Shown piece by piece: positions 10,598 to 20,919 of a stretch of 64,000 bases of DNA. Position numbers and translations under genes: made by a program. How positions within the stretch are numbered: position 1 is the stretch's first letter; each line of letters starts with the position of its first letter. Below the pieces are notes generated by a model that was not told the DNA's origin, made no database searches, and saw only the letters and a program-made list of their open reading frames with translations. The stretch is from Lachnospiraceae bacterium (GTDB lineage: Bacteria > Bacillota > Clostridia > Lachnospirales > Lachnospiraceae), in NCBI GenBank assembly GCA_022781985.1, contig JALESH010000048.1, positions 1-64,000 of the forward strand. Direction: 5' to 3'.

Positions 10598-13056
10598 TGC
10601 ATTCACAATTTACGGATAAAGCAAAGGCAGCGCTGCTGCTGGCAGAGAAGATTGCGGCCAGCCTGCGCCAGGGATATGTGGGGACAGAGCATATTCTGGC
10701 GGGGTTGTTAAAGGAGGGTACCGGCGTGGCGGCCAGAGTCCTGGCGGATAACGGACTGGAGGAAATCCGGCTGCTGGAGATGATCCGGGATCTGATCACA
10801 CCCTCGGCAGGAGTTCCGGCTAAGGACAGGGACGGCTATTCTCCCAGGGTGCTCAAGGTGCTGGAGGAGGCTCACAGACAGGCGGAGCGTTTCAGGGCAG
10901 GCAGTACGGGGACAGAACATATTCTTCTGGCGCTGATCAAAGAGGGGGAAAATGTGGCGGTAAGGCTGATGAACACATTGGGTATATCCGTACAGAAGGT
11001 GTATGTGGATGCCCTCATTGCCATGGGAGAGGACGGATCCCTCTATAAGGAGGATCTGTCCAGGAAGCCGGGCGGCAGAAAGAAGGGAGGAGCCTCTGTT
11101 CTGGATCAGTACAGCAGGGATCTCACGGCTCTGGCAAAGGCAGGGAAGCTGGATCCGGTCATCGGCAGGGAGAATGAAATCGGCAGAGTCATTCAAATTC
11201 TCAGCAGGAGGACCAAGAATAACCCCTGTCTGATCGGTGAACCGGGGGTGGGTAAGACTGCCATCGTGGAGGGGCTGGCACTCAGGATTGTTTCCGGCGA
11301 GGTACCCCTGACCGTACAGGACAAGAGGGTACTCACCCTGGATCTGTCCGGTATGGTAGCAGGCAGCAAGTACCGCGGAGAGTTTGAAGAGAGAATTAAA
11401 AAAGTAATAAAGGAAGTCATAGAGAGCGGGAACGTGATCCTGTTTATTGATGAGATGCATACCATTATAGGTGCAGGGGGAGCGGAGGGAGCCATAGATG
11501 CCTCCAATATCCTGAAGCCCTCTCTGGCCAGAGGGGAGATCCAGCTGATCGGTGCCACTACCATTGCAGAATACAGAAAATATGTGGAAAAGGATGCGGC
11601 ACTGGAGCGTCGATTCCAGCCCGTCAATGTAGAGGAGCCTACGGAGGAAGAGGCAGTTGGGATATTGAAAGGAATTGTGTGTAAATATGAGGAGCACCAT
11701 AATGTGACGATTCTGGAGGAAGCCATAGAGGCGGCAGTCCGCCTTTCCAACAGATATATCAACGACAGGAATCTGCCTGATAAGGCCATTGACCTGATCG
11801 ATGAGGCTGCCTCTGCGCTGCGGCTGAAGACCCTGAAGGTACCGGATAAGATGAAAGAGCTGGCAGAGCAGATCACCAAGCTGGATGTGCAGATAGAGAG
11901 ATCCATACGGATGGAGGTATTCAGCCAGGCAGGAGAGCTGAAGCGGACGCAGGACGGACTGATAAAAAAGTATGACCGGATGAAGGAGAAGTTTGACCAG
12001 GCACAGCGGGAGAGAAGCTATGTGGTAGGAGAAAATGAGATTGCGGAAGTGGTGGCAATGTGGACCAAAATTCCAGTCAAAAAGCTGGCAGAAAAGGAAA
12101 GCGAGCGGCTGCTGAAGCTGGAGTCCATCCTCCATAAGCGGGTCATCGGCCAGGAGGATGCGGTGGCAGCGGTATCCAGGGCAATGCGCAGAGGACGGGT
12201 GGGCCTCCAGGATCCTGACAGGCCCATAGGCTCCTTTCTCTTTTTGGGCCCCACCGGAGTGGGAAAGACGGAGCTGAGCAAGGCTCTGGCAGAGGCTATG
12301 TTCGGATCAGAGAATGCCATGATCCGGGTGGATATGTCGGAGTACATGGAGGGCCACTCCGTATCCAAGATGATAGGATCGCCTCCGGGTTATGTAGGCT
12401 TTGATGAAGGCGGGCAGCTCAGTGAAAAGGTGAGGAGAAACCCCTACTCCGTGGTGCTCTTTGATGAGATTGAAAAGGCTCATCCGGATGTATTCAACAT
12501 CCTGCTGCAGGTGCTGGACGACGGTCATATCACGGATTCCAAGGGGAGGAAGGTGAACTTTAAAAATACCATCCTCATCATGACCTCCAACGCAGGGGCA
12601 CAGCGGATCGTGGATCCCAAGAATCTGGGATTCTCGGCGCAGACAGATGAAAAGAAGGACTATGACAAGATGAAGTCAGGTGTAATGGAGGAGGTAAAGC
12701 GGCTGTTTAAGCCTGAGTTTATCAACCGGATCGATGAGATCATGGTATTCCATCCCCTGAATAAGGAGAATATGAAGCAGATCATCACCCTGCTGTCCAG
12801 GAATCTGGCGAAGCGCTGCGAGGAGCAGCTGGATATCAGCCTTTCCCTGAGTCCTGCTCTGAAGGAATATATCGTAGATAAATACGCAGATTACAAGATG
12901 GGAGCAAGGCCCTTGAGAAGAGCGGTTCAAACCATGGTGGAGGACAGTCTGGCTGAGGAGATCCTGTCAGGGAGAGTCAAACCGGGAGACAGTGTTACCG
13001 CCGGCGTAAAGGATAAGAAGGTGGTTTTTCACGTAAAAAAAGAAGAGGGAAAATAA
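10597..13056 (+). CDS. clpC: ATP-dependent Clp protease ATP-binding subunit ClpC
   Basis: N-terminal Clp repeats, two Walker A motifs ([27 protein letters not shown]), UVR-like middle region; start overlaps regulator stop (TGATG). Confidence 0.95.
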   Translation: MHSQFTDKAKAALLLAEKIAASLRQGYVGTEHILAGLLKEGTGVAARVLADNGLEEIRLLEMIRDLITPSAGVPAKDRDGYSPRVLKVLEEAHRQAERFRAGSTGTEHILLALIKEGENVAVRLMNTLGISVQKVYVDALIAMGEDGSLYKEDLSRKPGGRKKGGASVLDQYSRDLTALAKAGKLDPVIGRENEIGRVIQILSRRTKNNPCLIGEPGVGKTAIVEGLALRIVSGEVPLTVQDKRVLTLDLSGMVAGSKYRGEFEERIKKVIKEVIESGNVILFIDEMHTIIGAGGAEGAIDASNILKPSLARGEIQLIGATTIAEYRKYVEKDAALERRFQPVNVEEPTEEEAVGILKGIVCKYEEHHNVTILEEAIEAAVRLSNRYINDRNLPDKAIDLIDEAASALRLKTLKVPDKMKELAEQITKLDVQIERSIRMEVFSQAGELKRTQDGLIKKYDRMKEKFDQAQRERSYVVGENEIAEVVAMWTKIPVKKLAEKESERLLKLESILHKRVIGQEDAVAAVSRAMRRGRVGLQDPDRPIGSFLFLGPTGVGKTELSKALAEAMFGSENAMIRVDMSEYMEGHSVSKMIGSPPGYVGFDEGGQLSEKVRRNPYSVVLFDEIEKAHPDVFNILLQVLDDGHITDSKGRKVNFKNTILIMTSNAGAQRIVDPKNLGFSAQTDEKKDYDKMKSGVMEEVKRLFKPEFINRIDEIMVFHPLNKENMKQIITLLSRNLAKRCEEQLDISLSLSPALKEYIVDKYADYKMGARPLRRAVQTMVEDSLAEEILSGRVKPGDSVTAGVKDKKVVFHVKKEEGK

Positions 13057-13154
13057 ATTTTACAGTGGAATTCATGTAAGAAATATATTATACTGATACT
13101 ATGTAATTCGAGTAATATTACCAAGGCGCAAAGATACTTAGGAGGACATTAGAG

Positions 13155-13565
13155 ATGGCAGTAGTAGAAGAATTACTTCGTGCGGAAGAAGGGGGAGCGA
13201 TCAGCTTCGGCAATCACAGGCTGGCTCAGAAGGCTAAGCTGGAGGATTTTAAGCATAATGGGGATTTGCTGAAGGTAAAGACCTACAAGACGATGACCAA
13301 GCTGGAAAGAAATGGGGAGTTTGTATATGAATCGGTACCGGGAACCAGCGTGACTGATTTCAGGGAGACAGAGGACGGAATCAGCTTCAAGGTGGAGGGT
13401 GACGAGGATGCACAGCTCATTGTGGGTCTTCAGGATGAAACAGAGTATGAGGTTTTTATAAATGACGAAAGCATCGGCAAGATGAGTACAAATGTGGGCG
13501 GTAAATTGAATTTGAGCGTGGAGCTTGCCGGAGCCGGTGAGGTTAGTGTAAGGGTAGTAAAATAA
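13155..13565 (+). CDS. Conserved hypothetical protein
   Basis: ORF with RBS 'aggaggacatt'; 136 aa, beta-rich composition. Confidence 0.55.
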   Translation: MAVVEELLRAEEGGAISFGNHRLAQKAKLEDFKHNGDLLKVKTYKTMTKLERNGEFVYESVPGTSVTDFRETEDGISFKVEGDEDAQLIVGLQDETEYEVFINDESIGKMSTNVGGKLNLSVELAGAGEVSVRVVK

Positions 13566-13683
13566 GAGGGATTCAGAAGCGGGGCGGTCATCATCAGGTG
13601 GTAGTTCCGCTTTTCTATATGACAGGAAAGCCCTCTGGGCAGGATTCTTTTATGCAGATATGATCAAAGGAGTATAATATAAC

Positions 13684-15060
13684 ATGGCGAAAGGGAAGAA
13701 TACAACTGTATTTTTTTGTCAGGAATGCGGTTATGAATCGGCCAAGTGGATGGGACAGTGTCCGGGCTGTAAGGCCTGGAATACCCTTGTGGAGGAAAGG
13801 GTAACTGCTGCCGTGAAGGGCAGGGGAGGCACTGCAGGGATGGGAACAGGTGTGGGACGGCCGGAGCCTGCCAGGCTTTCCCAGGTATCCATGGGCAGTG
13901 AGGAAAGGATCAGTACAGGGCTGGAGGAACTGGACCGGGTACTGGGAGGAGGGATCGTCCCGGGCTCCCTTACACTGGTAGGCGGAGATCCCGGTATAGG
14001 AAAATCCACCCTCCTGCTGCAGGTCTGTCAGAGGCTGGCCAACGGAGGGTATCAGGTACTGTATATTTCCGGAGAAGAATCCCTCCGGCAGATTAAGATC
14101 CGGGCCAATCGGGTGGGGGAGTTCAGCGACAACCTGCTGCTGCTCTGCGAGACTAACCTGGAGGTGGTGGAAGGGGTGATACGGCATATGGAGCCCACGG
14201 TGGTTATCATTGACTCCATACAGACCATGTATAGTGAGCAGGTCTCTGCTGCTCCGGGCAGTGTGTCCCAGGTGAGGGAGTCTACCAATCTGTTTCTGCA
14301 GCTGGCAAAGGGACTGAATGTTTCCATCTTTATCGTGGGACACGTTACAAAAGAAGGGACAGTGGCAGGCCCCAGGGTATTGGAGCATATGGTGGATACC
14401 GTGCTCTACTTTGAAGGGGACAGGCATGCCTCCTATCGTATCCTCAGAGGAGTTAAGAACCGCTTCGGCTCCACCAATGAGATTGGCGTGTTCGAAATGA
14501 GGGAGGAAGGACTGATTCAGGTGCAGAATCCTTCCGAATTTATGCTCAGCGGACGGCCCGAGGGTGCCAGCGGTTCGGTGGTGGCCTGCTCCATGGAAGG
14601 AACCAGGCCGCTGCTGCTGGAGATACAGGCCCTGGTCTGTGGCAGCAGCTTTGGGATTCCCAGACGGCAGGCCATAGGAACCGATCTGAACAGAGTCAAT
14701 CTGCTCATGGCAGTGCTGGAAAAGCGGGTGGGTCTGCAGATGTCTGCCTGTGATGCCTATGTCAATCTGGCCGGAGGAATCAGAATCGCAGAGCCGGCCA
14801 TAGATCTGGGGATTGTGATGGCATTGGTCTCCAGTTTTAAGGGCAGGGCCATAGACCACAGAATGCTGGTATTCGGCGAGGTGGGTTTAAGCGGTGAGGT
14901 GAGGGCAGTGAGTATGGCCGGACAGAGGGTACAGGAGGCACGGAAGCTGGGCTTTGCCAGCTGTGTGGTACCGGCCGTGTGCATGGACAGCATAAAAGAT
15001 GCAGAGGGGATAAAGGTGATAGGTGTAAAATCTGTCCGGGATGCCATTGATTTGATCTGA
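13684..15060 (+). CDS. radA: DNA repair protein RadA
   Basis: 'CQECGYESAKWMGQCPGCKAWNT' zinc finger, 'GGDPGIGKSTLLLQV', 'KNRFGSTNEIGVFEM'. Confidence 0.96.
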   Translation: MAKGKNTTVFFCQECGYESAKWMGQCPGCKAWNTLVEERVTAAVKGRGGTAGMGTGVGRPEPARLSQVSMGSEERISTGLEELDRVLGGGIVPGSLTLVGGDPGIGKSTLLLQVCQRLANGGYQVLYISGEESLRQIKIRANRVGEFSDNLLLLCETNLEVVEGVIRHMEPTVVIIDSIQTMYSEQVSAAPGSVSQVRESTNLFLQLAKGLNVSIFIVGHVTKEGTVAGPRVLEHMVDTVLYFEGDRHASYRILRGVKNRFGSTNEIGVFEMREEGLIQVQNPSEFMLSGRPEGASGSVVACSMEGTRPLLLEIQALVCGSSFGIPRRQAIGTDLNRVNLLMAVLEKRVGLQMSACDAYVNLAGGIRIAEPAIDLGIVMALVSSFKGRAIDHRMLVFGEVGLSGEVRAVSMAGQRVQEARKLGFASCVVPAVCMDSIKDAEGIKVIGVKSVRDAIDLI

Positions 15061-15089
15061 CTGATTTGAGAAAGGCATGGAATTGTTTT

Positions 15090-16880
15090 ATGAGAAAGCT
15101 GTTAATCTATCTGGGGGATTATAAAAAGGAGACGGTGCTGGCCCCCCTGTTCAAGATGCTGGAGGCCTCCTTTGAATTGCTGATTCCTCTCATTATGGCC
15201 CAGATTATCGATGGGGGAATCGCTGATGCTGACAGAGGGTTCATTCTTCAAATGTGCCTGCTCATGACGGTGCTGGGGATCATCGGCCTGGTGTGCTCTG
15301 TTACGGCTCAGTTTTATGCGGCCAAGGCAGCAGTGGGATTTTCTGCCGATTTGAAGCATGCCCTGTTTCAGCACATACAGAGCCTGTCCTTTTCGGAGAT
15401 AGATGCCATAGGCACCCCTACGCTGATTACCCGGCTGACCAGTGACGTGAATCAGGTGCAGTCCGGCATCAATCTGGTGCTGCGTCTGTTTCTGCGTTCG
15501 CCCTTTATCGTATTGGGAGCTATGGTGATGGCATTTACCATCGATGTTTGGGCTGCCCTGGTTTTTGTGGTGGCCATTCCCCTGCTTTGCCTGGCAGTAT
15601 TCGGGATCATGCTGATCAGCATGCCCCTGTACAGAAGGGTGCAGGGAGGCCTGGACAGAATCCTGGGCATGACCAGAGAGACCCTGACCGGTGCCAGGGT
15701 GATACGGGCTTTCTGCAGGGAGGAGGAGGAGATCAGGCAGTTTCAGGAACAGAATAAGGCCCTGAGCAGGATGCAGATGTTTGTAGGCAGAATATCGGCA
15801 CTGATGAATCCGGTGACCTGCGTGATCGTCAACGGAGGGGTGATGGCCCTGGTCTGGTCAGGAGCCCTGCGGGTGGAGGGCGGCTATCTCACCCAGGGTG
15901 AGGTGATCGCCCTGGTCAGCTATATGTCACAGATTCTGACAGAGCTGATCAAGCTGGCCAATCTGATCATCACGGTCACTAAGGCATTTGCCTGCGGAGA
16001 CAGGCTCCAGGCTGTGCTGGAGACAGAGCCCGGCATGCAGGCCGGGAGAGGTTCGGGACAAGCTGAGGCTGCGGCCGCGGCCGGACAGAGGCCGGGATCC
16101 GCCGGGCGGTCTCCTGCAGAGGAACAGGAGGAAGCGGTCTGCTTCGACCATGTCTGCCTGACCTATCAGGGGGCAGGAGCAGAGGCATTGACGGATATCA
16201 GCTTCCGGGTGAAAAGGGGACAGACTGTGGGTATCATAGGAGGCACAGGCTCCGGCAAGTCCTCTCTGGTCAGCTTGATACCCAGATTTTACGATGCCAC
16301 AAAGGGCAGCGTCAGGATCCATGGTGTGGATGTCCGGGAATATTCCCTGAAGGAGCTGAGGGAAAGGATCGGCATGGTGATGCAGAAGGCGGTGCTGTTC
16401 CAGGGCAGCATAAGGGAAAATCTGCTATGGGGAAAGCAGGATGCATCGGAGGATGAGATGTGGGAGGCCCTTGAGACGGCTCAGGCCAGAGAGTTTGTGG
16501 AGGCAAAGGAGGGAGGCCTGGATGCACCGGTGGCTCAGGGCGGAAAGAATCTGTCGGGAGGTCAGAGACAGCGGCTTACCATTGCCAGAGCACTGGTGAG
16601 GAAGCCGGACATCCTAATTCTGGACGACAGTGCTTCGGCTTTGGATCTGGCCACGGATGCAAGGCTGAGAAGAGCGATCCGGGAGCTGGAGGACGATCCC
16701 GCCGTATTTATCGTCTCCCAGAGGACGGCCTCAGTACTTCATGCTGACCTTATCATTGTCCTGGAGGATGGACGGATCGCTGGTCTGGGTACTCATAAGG
16801 AATTGCTGGAAACCTGCAGGGTATACAGGGAAATCCATGATTCCCAGTTTAAAAAGGAGGGAAGACATGATGGAAGGTAG
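15090..16880 (+). CDS. ABC transporter, fused permease/ATPase (exporter half 1)
   Basis: Walker A 'GGTGSGKSSLVSL', signature 'LSGGQRQRLTIARAL', 'ILILDDSASALD'; low-complexity Ala/Gly/Gln linker between TMD and NBD. Confidence 0.9.
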   Translation: MRKLLIYLGDYKKETVLAPLFKMLEASFELLIPLIMAQIIDGGIADADRGFILQMCLLMTVLGIIGLVCSVTAQFYAAKAAVGFSADLKHALFQHIQSLSFSEIDAIGTPTLITRLTSDVNQVQSGINLVLRLFLRSPFIVLGAMVMAFTIDVWAALVFVVAIPLLCLAVFGIMLISMPLYRRVQGGLDRILGMTRETLTGARVIRAFCREEEEIRQFQEQNKALSRMQMFVGRISALMNPVTCVIVNGGVMALVWSGALRVEGGYLTQGEVIALVSYMSQILTELIKLANLIITVTKAFACGDRLQAVLETEPGMQAGRGSGQAEAAAAAGQRPGSAGRSPAEEQEEAVCFDHVCLTYQGAGAEALTDISFRVKRGQTVGIIGGTGSGKSSLVSLIPRFYDATKGSVRIHGVDVREYSLKELRERIGMVMQKAVLFQGSIRENLLWGKQDASEDEMWEALETAQAREFVEAKEGGLDAPVAQGGKNLSGGQRQRLTIARALVRKPDILILDDSASALDLATDARLRRAIRELEDDPAVFIVSQRTASVLHADLIIVLEDGRIAGLGTHKELLETCRVYREIHDSQFKKEGRHDGR

Positions 16881-18618
16881 GAACAGGCAAAAGAAAATCC
16901 TGCTCAGGGTATTGTGGTATATCAGAAGATACTGGTTTTATCTCTGTGTTTCGATTCTGATGGCGGCATTGACGGTAGTCCTTACCCTGTATCTGCCTAT
17001 TCTCACCGGAGCTGCCATTGATCTTATTGTGGAAAAAGGACGGGTGGATTTTGCGGGTATTTTTCAGCTGCTGAAGAGGATGGCAGCGGTGACGGCGGGT
17101 ACGGCAGCTGCCCAGTGGGTAATGAATGTGTGCAGCAACAGGATGACCTACGCTGTGGTCAGGGATATACGGGAAGAGGCATTCAGAAAGATAGAGGTGC
17201 TTCCGTTAAAATATATAGACAGCCATGCCCATGGTGAGGTGGTCAGCAGGGTGATCGGGGATGCAGACCAGTTTGCAGACGGACTTCTGATGGGATTTAC
17301 CCAGCTCTTTACAGGGGCAGCCACTATCCTTGGCACTCTGGCCATCCTGCTGAACATCAATATGGGTATAGCGGCAGTGGTGGTCTGCATCACACCGGTA
17401 TCCTTCCTGGTGGCCGGATTTATTGCAAGGAAGACCTTCCATATGTTCCGGCTGCAGTCGGAGACCAGAGGGGAACAGACTGCCCTTATCGATGAGATGG
17501 TGGGCGGTCAGAGAGTGGTGCAGGCCTTTGGCCATGAGGAAGAGGCCATGGAGCGTTTTGATGAGATCAATGCCAGGCTCAGGGACTGCTCCTTAAGGGC
17601 TATCTTCTTTTCCTCCCTCACCAATCCTGCTACCCGTTTTGTGAACAGCCTGGTATATACGGGAGTTGGTCTCACCGGAGCCTTTCTGGCTATCCGGGGA
17701 GGGATCAGCGTAGGAAAGCTGTCCTGTCTGCTCAGCTATGCGAATCAGTATACAAAGCCCTTTAATGAGATCTCGGGAGTGATCACGGAGCTGCAGAATG
17801 CGCTGGCCTGCGCCGGAAGGCTCTTTGATCTGATCGAGGAGGAGCCACAGCGGCCGGATGCGGCCGATGCATGGGTGCTGAGCGGGGCAGAGGGCAATAT
17901 CTGCCTCAAGGAGGTGTGCTTTTCCTATGTGCCGGACAGGATGCTGATCCGGAATTTTAATCTGAGGGTGAAGCCGGGGCAGAGGGTGGCCATTGTGGGC
18001 CCTACCGGCTGCGGCAAGACTACCATCATCAACCTGCTGATGCGCTTCTATGATGTGGACAGCGGGAGCATCCGGGTAGAAGGAAGGGATATCCGGGATG
18101 TGACGAGAAGGAGCCTGCGCAGCTCCTATGGAATGGTGCTCCAGGAAACCTGGCTGAAAAGGGGGACGATCAGGCAGAATATTGCCATGGGGAAGCCGGA
18201 GGCTTCCGAGGAGGAAATTCTGGAGGCGGCCGTGGCAGCCCATGCCCACAGCTTTATCAGACGCCTGCCGGAGGGTTACGATACGGTGCTCCCGGAGGAT
18301 GGAGGCAGCCTTTCCCAAGGACAGAAGCAGCTGCTGTGTATTGCCAGAGTCATGCTCTGCCAGCCGGACATGCTGATCTTGGATGAAGCAACTTCATCCA
18401 TTGATACCAGGACCGAACTGAAGATCCAGAATGCCTTTGCCAGACTGATGGAGGGGAGAACAAGCTTCATTGTAGCCCACAGGCTCTCTACCATCCGGGA
18501 AGCCGATGTGATCCTGGTCATGAAGGATGGAAATATTATAGAGCAGGGAAATCATGAGACCCTGCTGGCCGAAGGCGGCTTCTATGCGAAGCTGTACAAC
18601 AGCCAGTTTGCAGTATAG
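16867..18618 (+). CDS. ABC transporter, fused permease/ATPase (exporter half 2)
   Basis: Walker A 'GPTGCGKTTIINLL', 'LSQGQKQLLCIARVML', 'LILDEATSSIDTRTE'; overlaps preceding gene. Confidence 0.9.
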   Translation: MMEGRNRQKKILLRVLWYIRRYWFYLCVSILMAALTVVLTLYLPILTGAAIDLIVEKGRVDFAGIFQLLKRMAAVTAGTAAAQWVMNVCSNRMTYAVVRDIREEAFRKIEVLPLKYIDSHAHGEVVSRVIGDADQFADGLLMGFTQLFTGAATILGTLAILLNINMGIAAVVVCITPVSFLVAGFIARKTFHMFRLQSETRGEQTALIDEMVGGQRVVQAFGHEEEAMERFDEINARLRDCSLRAIFFSSLTNPATRFVNSLVYTGVGLTGAFLAIRGGISVGKLSCLLSYANQYTKPFNEISGVITELQNALACAGRLFDLIEEEPQRPDAADAWVLSGAEGNICLKEVCFSYVPDRMLIRNFNLRVKPGQRVAIVGPTGCGKTTIINLLMRFYDVDSGSIRVEGRDIRDVTRRSLRSSYGMVLQETWLKRGTIRQNIAMGKPEASEEEILEAAVAAHAHSFIRRLPEGYDTVLPEDGGSLSQGQKQLLCIARVMLCQPDMLILDEATSSIDTRTELKIQNAFARLMEGRTSFIVAHRLSTIREADVILVMKDGNIIEQGNHETLLAEGGFYAKLYNSQFAV

Positions 18619-18627
18619 ACGGGGATT

Positions 18628-19146
18628 TCAGCGTTTCTTGTTCCTGGGGCGCAGGGTGAACAAAAAGCCCAGCTCTTCATCCTTGTAGATAAGGAAGCAG
18701 AGAATACAGAGCAGAGCCATGCCGATGCACACATAGCAGTCGGCGGCATTGAACTTGGGGAAATCAATGGGAACAAAATAGATAAAATCAACCACATATC
18801 CATGGGAGACTCTGTCGATCAGGTTGCCGATACCTCCGCTTATGATAAGAATAAACGCAGCCTTCAGCGGCAGATAACGGCCTCCCCTGGGTATATGAAA
18901 GTATTTGAAAACCAAAAAGAGCATAATCAGGCCGGTGAGGCCGATCAGGAAGCTCTGCCTGCCTGAAAAAATGCCGAAGGCCGCACCTGTATTTTCAAGA
19001 TAGGAAAATTCCAGGATGCCGGGAATCAAGGGATAATCGGCTTGTCCTCTGAGCCGGTCTGCGGACAGAAGCTTGGTGGCTTGGTCTATATAAATCAGCA
19101 CGGACAGGACAAAGATGACGCATATTTTTTTTGAGATATTTTTCAC
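18628..19146 (-). CDS. lspA: Lipoprotein signal peptidase
   Basis: 'LENTGAAFGIF' and 'GGIGNLIDRVSHGYVVDFIYF' catalytic Asp motifs. Confidence 0.93.
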   Translation of the reverse strand: MKNISKKICVIFVLSVLIYIDQATKLLSADRLRGQADYPLIPGILEFSYLENTGAAFGIFSGRQSFLIGLTGLIMLFLVFKYFHIPRGGRYLPLKAAFILIISGGIGNLIDRVSHGYVVDFIYFVPIDFPKFNAADCYVCIGMALLCILCFLIYKDEELGFLFTLRPRNKKR

Positions 19147-19190
19147 GATAACCCTCCTTCTGGCCTGTGTAAGATCAGTACTGTATAAGA

Positions 19191-19227
19191 AAAGAGCACT
19201 GATAAACCTGAATTATCAGTGCTCTTT
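19191..19227 (-). terminator. Rho-independent terminator downstream of the minus-strand small protein gene
   Basis: Perfect 15-bp inverted repeat AAAGAGCACTGATAA/TTATCAGTGCTCTTT with T-rich flank on the minus strand. Confidence 0.75.
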
Positions 19228-19260
19228 GATTGTATCATTGTTTAAGTGAAAAGACAAGCT

Positions 19261-19675
19261 TTAAAATTCCCGAAGCAGTGGGTCAGGTTTGATCCTGGGA
19301 TGATCCTCCGGCTTATCCTCCGCTTTGCAGTCAGGCATATAGTCCGGCCTGCAGTCCGGCTTACATTCCGGCTTGTGGGGCTTGTGCCCGCAGTCATCCA
19401 GGATGGGTTTGATGAGGTCCAGCTTAGATTTCAGGACGATTTCCAGGTTGGTGATCTTATCCACCATATCCTCTACGGATTTATTGATGACGATCAGGTC
19501 TTCACAGCTACAGTCCTCCATTTTCACAGCTTTCTGTAATTTTTCTCCTTCCGCATTGAGGATCCGCATTGAGGATATGGGAAATGGCAGTTTCCTCCAG
19601 GGCGATGGATTGGAGCAGGGAGGCTGCGGCACAGCATTTGTCAAGATCCTTGCATTTGATTTCAGGCATACTCAT
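19261..19675 (-). pseudogene. Small conserved protein with Lys/Pro/Asp/Cys-rich tail, frameshifted by a 13-bp tandem duplication
   Basis: Start ATG at 19675-19673 (minus) gives MSMPEIKCKDLDKCCAAASLLQSIALEETAISHILNA. Frame shifts at the duplication 19551-19576. Restored frame continues EGEKLQKAVKMEDCSCEDLIVINKSVEDMVDKITNLE... Confidence 0.75.
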
Positions 19676-19950
19676 ATTTTATTATTCCTTATTATTTTTT
19701 TAATGTTTTAATATAGTATATGTGCCGGAAGTCGGATAGTGCAAAAGGAACATCGTAAATTGTTGTATTTTCTGGCGCAGGGGCTTTGCAGGCCCGGGCT
19801 CCCTTTCTGCAGATGCCTCAGGCAGAGATTACGGCAGAAATATAATTTACATTTTCCGAAAAATATTATATACTGGAGTAGTCTTACTCCTTGGCCTCAG
19901 GCTTCAAGGAAGGGTAAACCTATGATAATAAATAAAAGGTGGTAGTAATC

Positions 19951-20454
19951 ATGGCATTATTAAAGCAATGGCACGGGATGGCCTATTCGGAGACAGCAAA
20001 CAAGGGTGACTTACAGAGGCTTTGGACAACATATTTTCAGAAGGAAAAGGATATTTATGCAGAGCTTTTGAAAAATCCCGATGAGGTCGTGGAGGGAACG
20101 GTAAAGGAGCTGGCAGACAGATTCGGTGTGGACCTTATGACCATGACGGGATTTCTGGACGGCATCAACGAAAGTCTGAAGGAGGCCAATCCCATCGAAG
20201 AGATGGAGGAGGATACTAGGGTAAATCTGGGCTTCGATAAGGAACTTCTCTATAAGAATATGGTGGCTGCAGGGGCGGACTGGCTGTATGGGCTGGAAGC
20301 CTGGATGGAAATCCTTGACGAGGAGACAAGAAAGAGGCTTTACAGAGAGCAGAAATCTTCTACTACGGTGGTAAAGGGAGAAAAGATCTATCCCAATGAT
20401 CCCTGTCCTTGCGGCAGCGGCAAAAAATACAAGAAATGCTGCGGCAGAAAGTAG
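19951..20454 (+). CDS. SEC-C metal-binding domain protein
   Basis: C-terminal '[21 protein letters not shown]' SEC-C motif. Confidence 0.8.
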   Translation: MALLKQWHGMAYSETANKGDLQRLWTTYFQKEKDIYAELLKNPDEVVEGTVKELADRFGVDLMTMTGFLDGINESLKEANPIEEMEEDTRVNLGFDKELLYKNMVAAGADWLYGLEAWMEILDEETRKRLYREQKSSTTVVKGEKIYPNDPCPCGSGKKYKKCCGRK

Positions 20455-20574
20455 CAGATGGAGAGCGTAGCTTTTCAGGCGAATGGGTAAAATAGGGTCT
20501 TTACAAATCGGAAATCCTGTCATAAAATAAAAACAGATGTAAAGCTCCTGAGCAGTGATTAAAATATGGCGAAC

Positions 20575-20893
20575 ACAGTGAAGAGAAGAGTAAGATGTCA
20601 GAAGCCCCAGAGAGGGATACCTATTCCGGCAGAGTCGGTGCAGACTCAGTCCGTTTCGGAAGGTGCTGAAAGTATCCTGGTGGAAGGCATACGAAAACCG
20701 GCTCTGAGTGATCCTAATACGATCCGGTGGCCCCGTTACAGGCCAGATTGAGAGATCCCTGTTCTCTGCGGCGTTTGCCTGCAGACTATGGATATGACGA
20801 TATTTTTGTACGAAACAGGGGAAAAAGGGTGGAACCGCGTAAACGATTATTTGCGTCCCTTACATTGCAGCTGCAGTGTAAGGGATTTTTTTC
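20575..20893 (+). promoter_or_regulatory. T-box riboswitch leader of thrS
   Basis: T-box AGGGTGGAACCGCG at 20826-20839; terminator tcccttacattgcag/ctgcagtgtaaggga + T7 at 20856-20893; Stem I-like 5' region with candidate ACC (Thr) specifier in 'gaaaACCggctctgag'. Confidence 0.9.
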
Positions 20894-20919
20894 GTAAAGA
20901 ATAAAGGAGAGGATAAGAC

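Noticed and set aside
10708-12135. 475-aa minus-strand ORF inside clpC
   Set aside because: Shadow ORF from codon bias; clpC motifs on + strand are unambiguous.
15990-16140. Ala/Gly/Gln/Pro-rich insertion in the first ABC exporter as a possible insertion element
   Set aside because: In-frame low-complexity linker between TMD and NBD; no flanking repeats.
19246-19711. Plus-strand ORFs 97 and 112 aa
   Set aside because: Antisense to the frameshifted small protein gene; repetitive composition reflects the repeat-encoding tail.
20566-20751. 61-aa ORF upstream of thrS
   Set aside because: Lies inside the T-box leader RNA.
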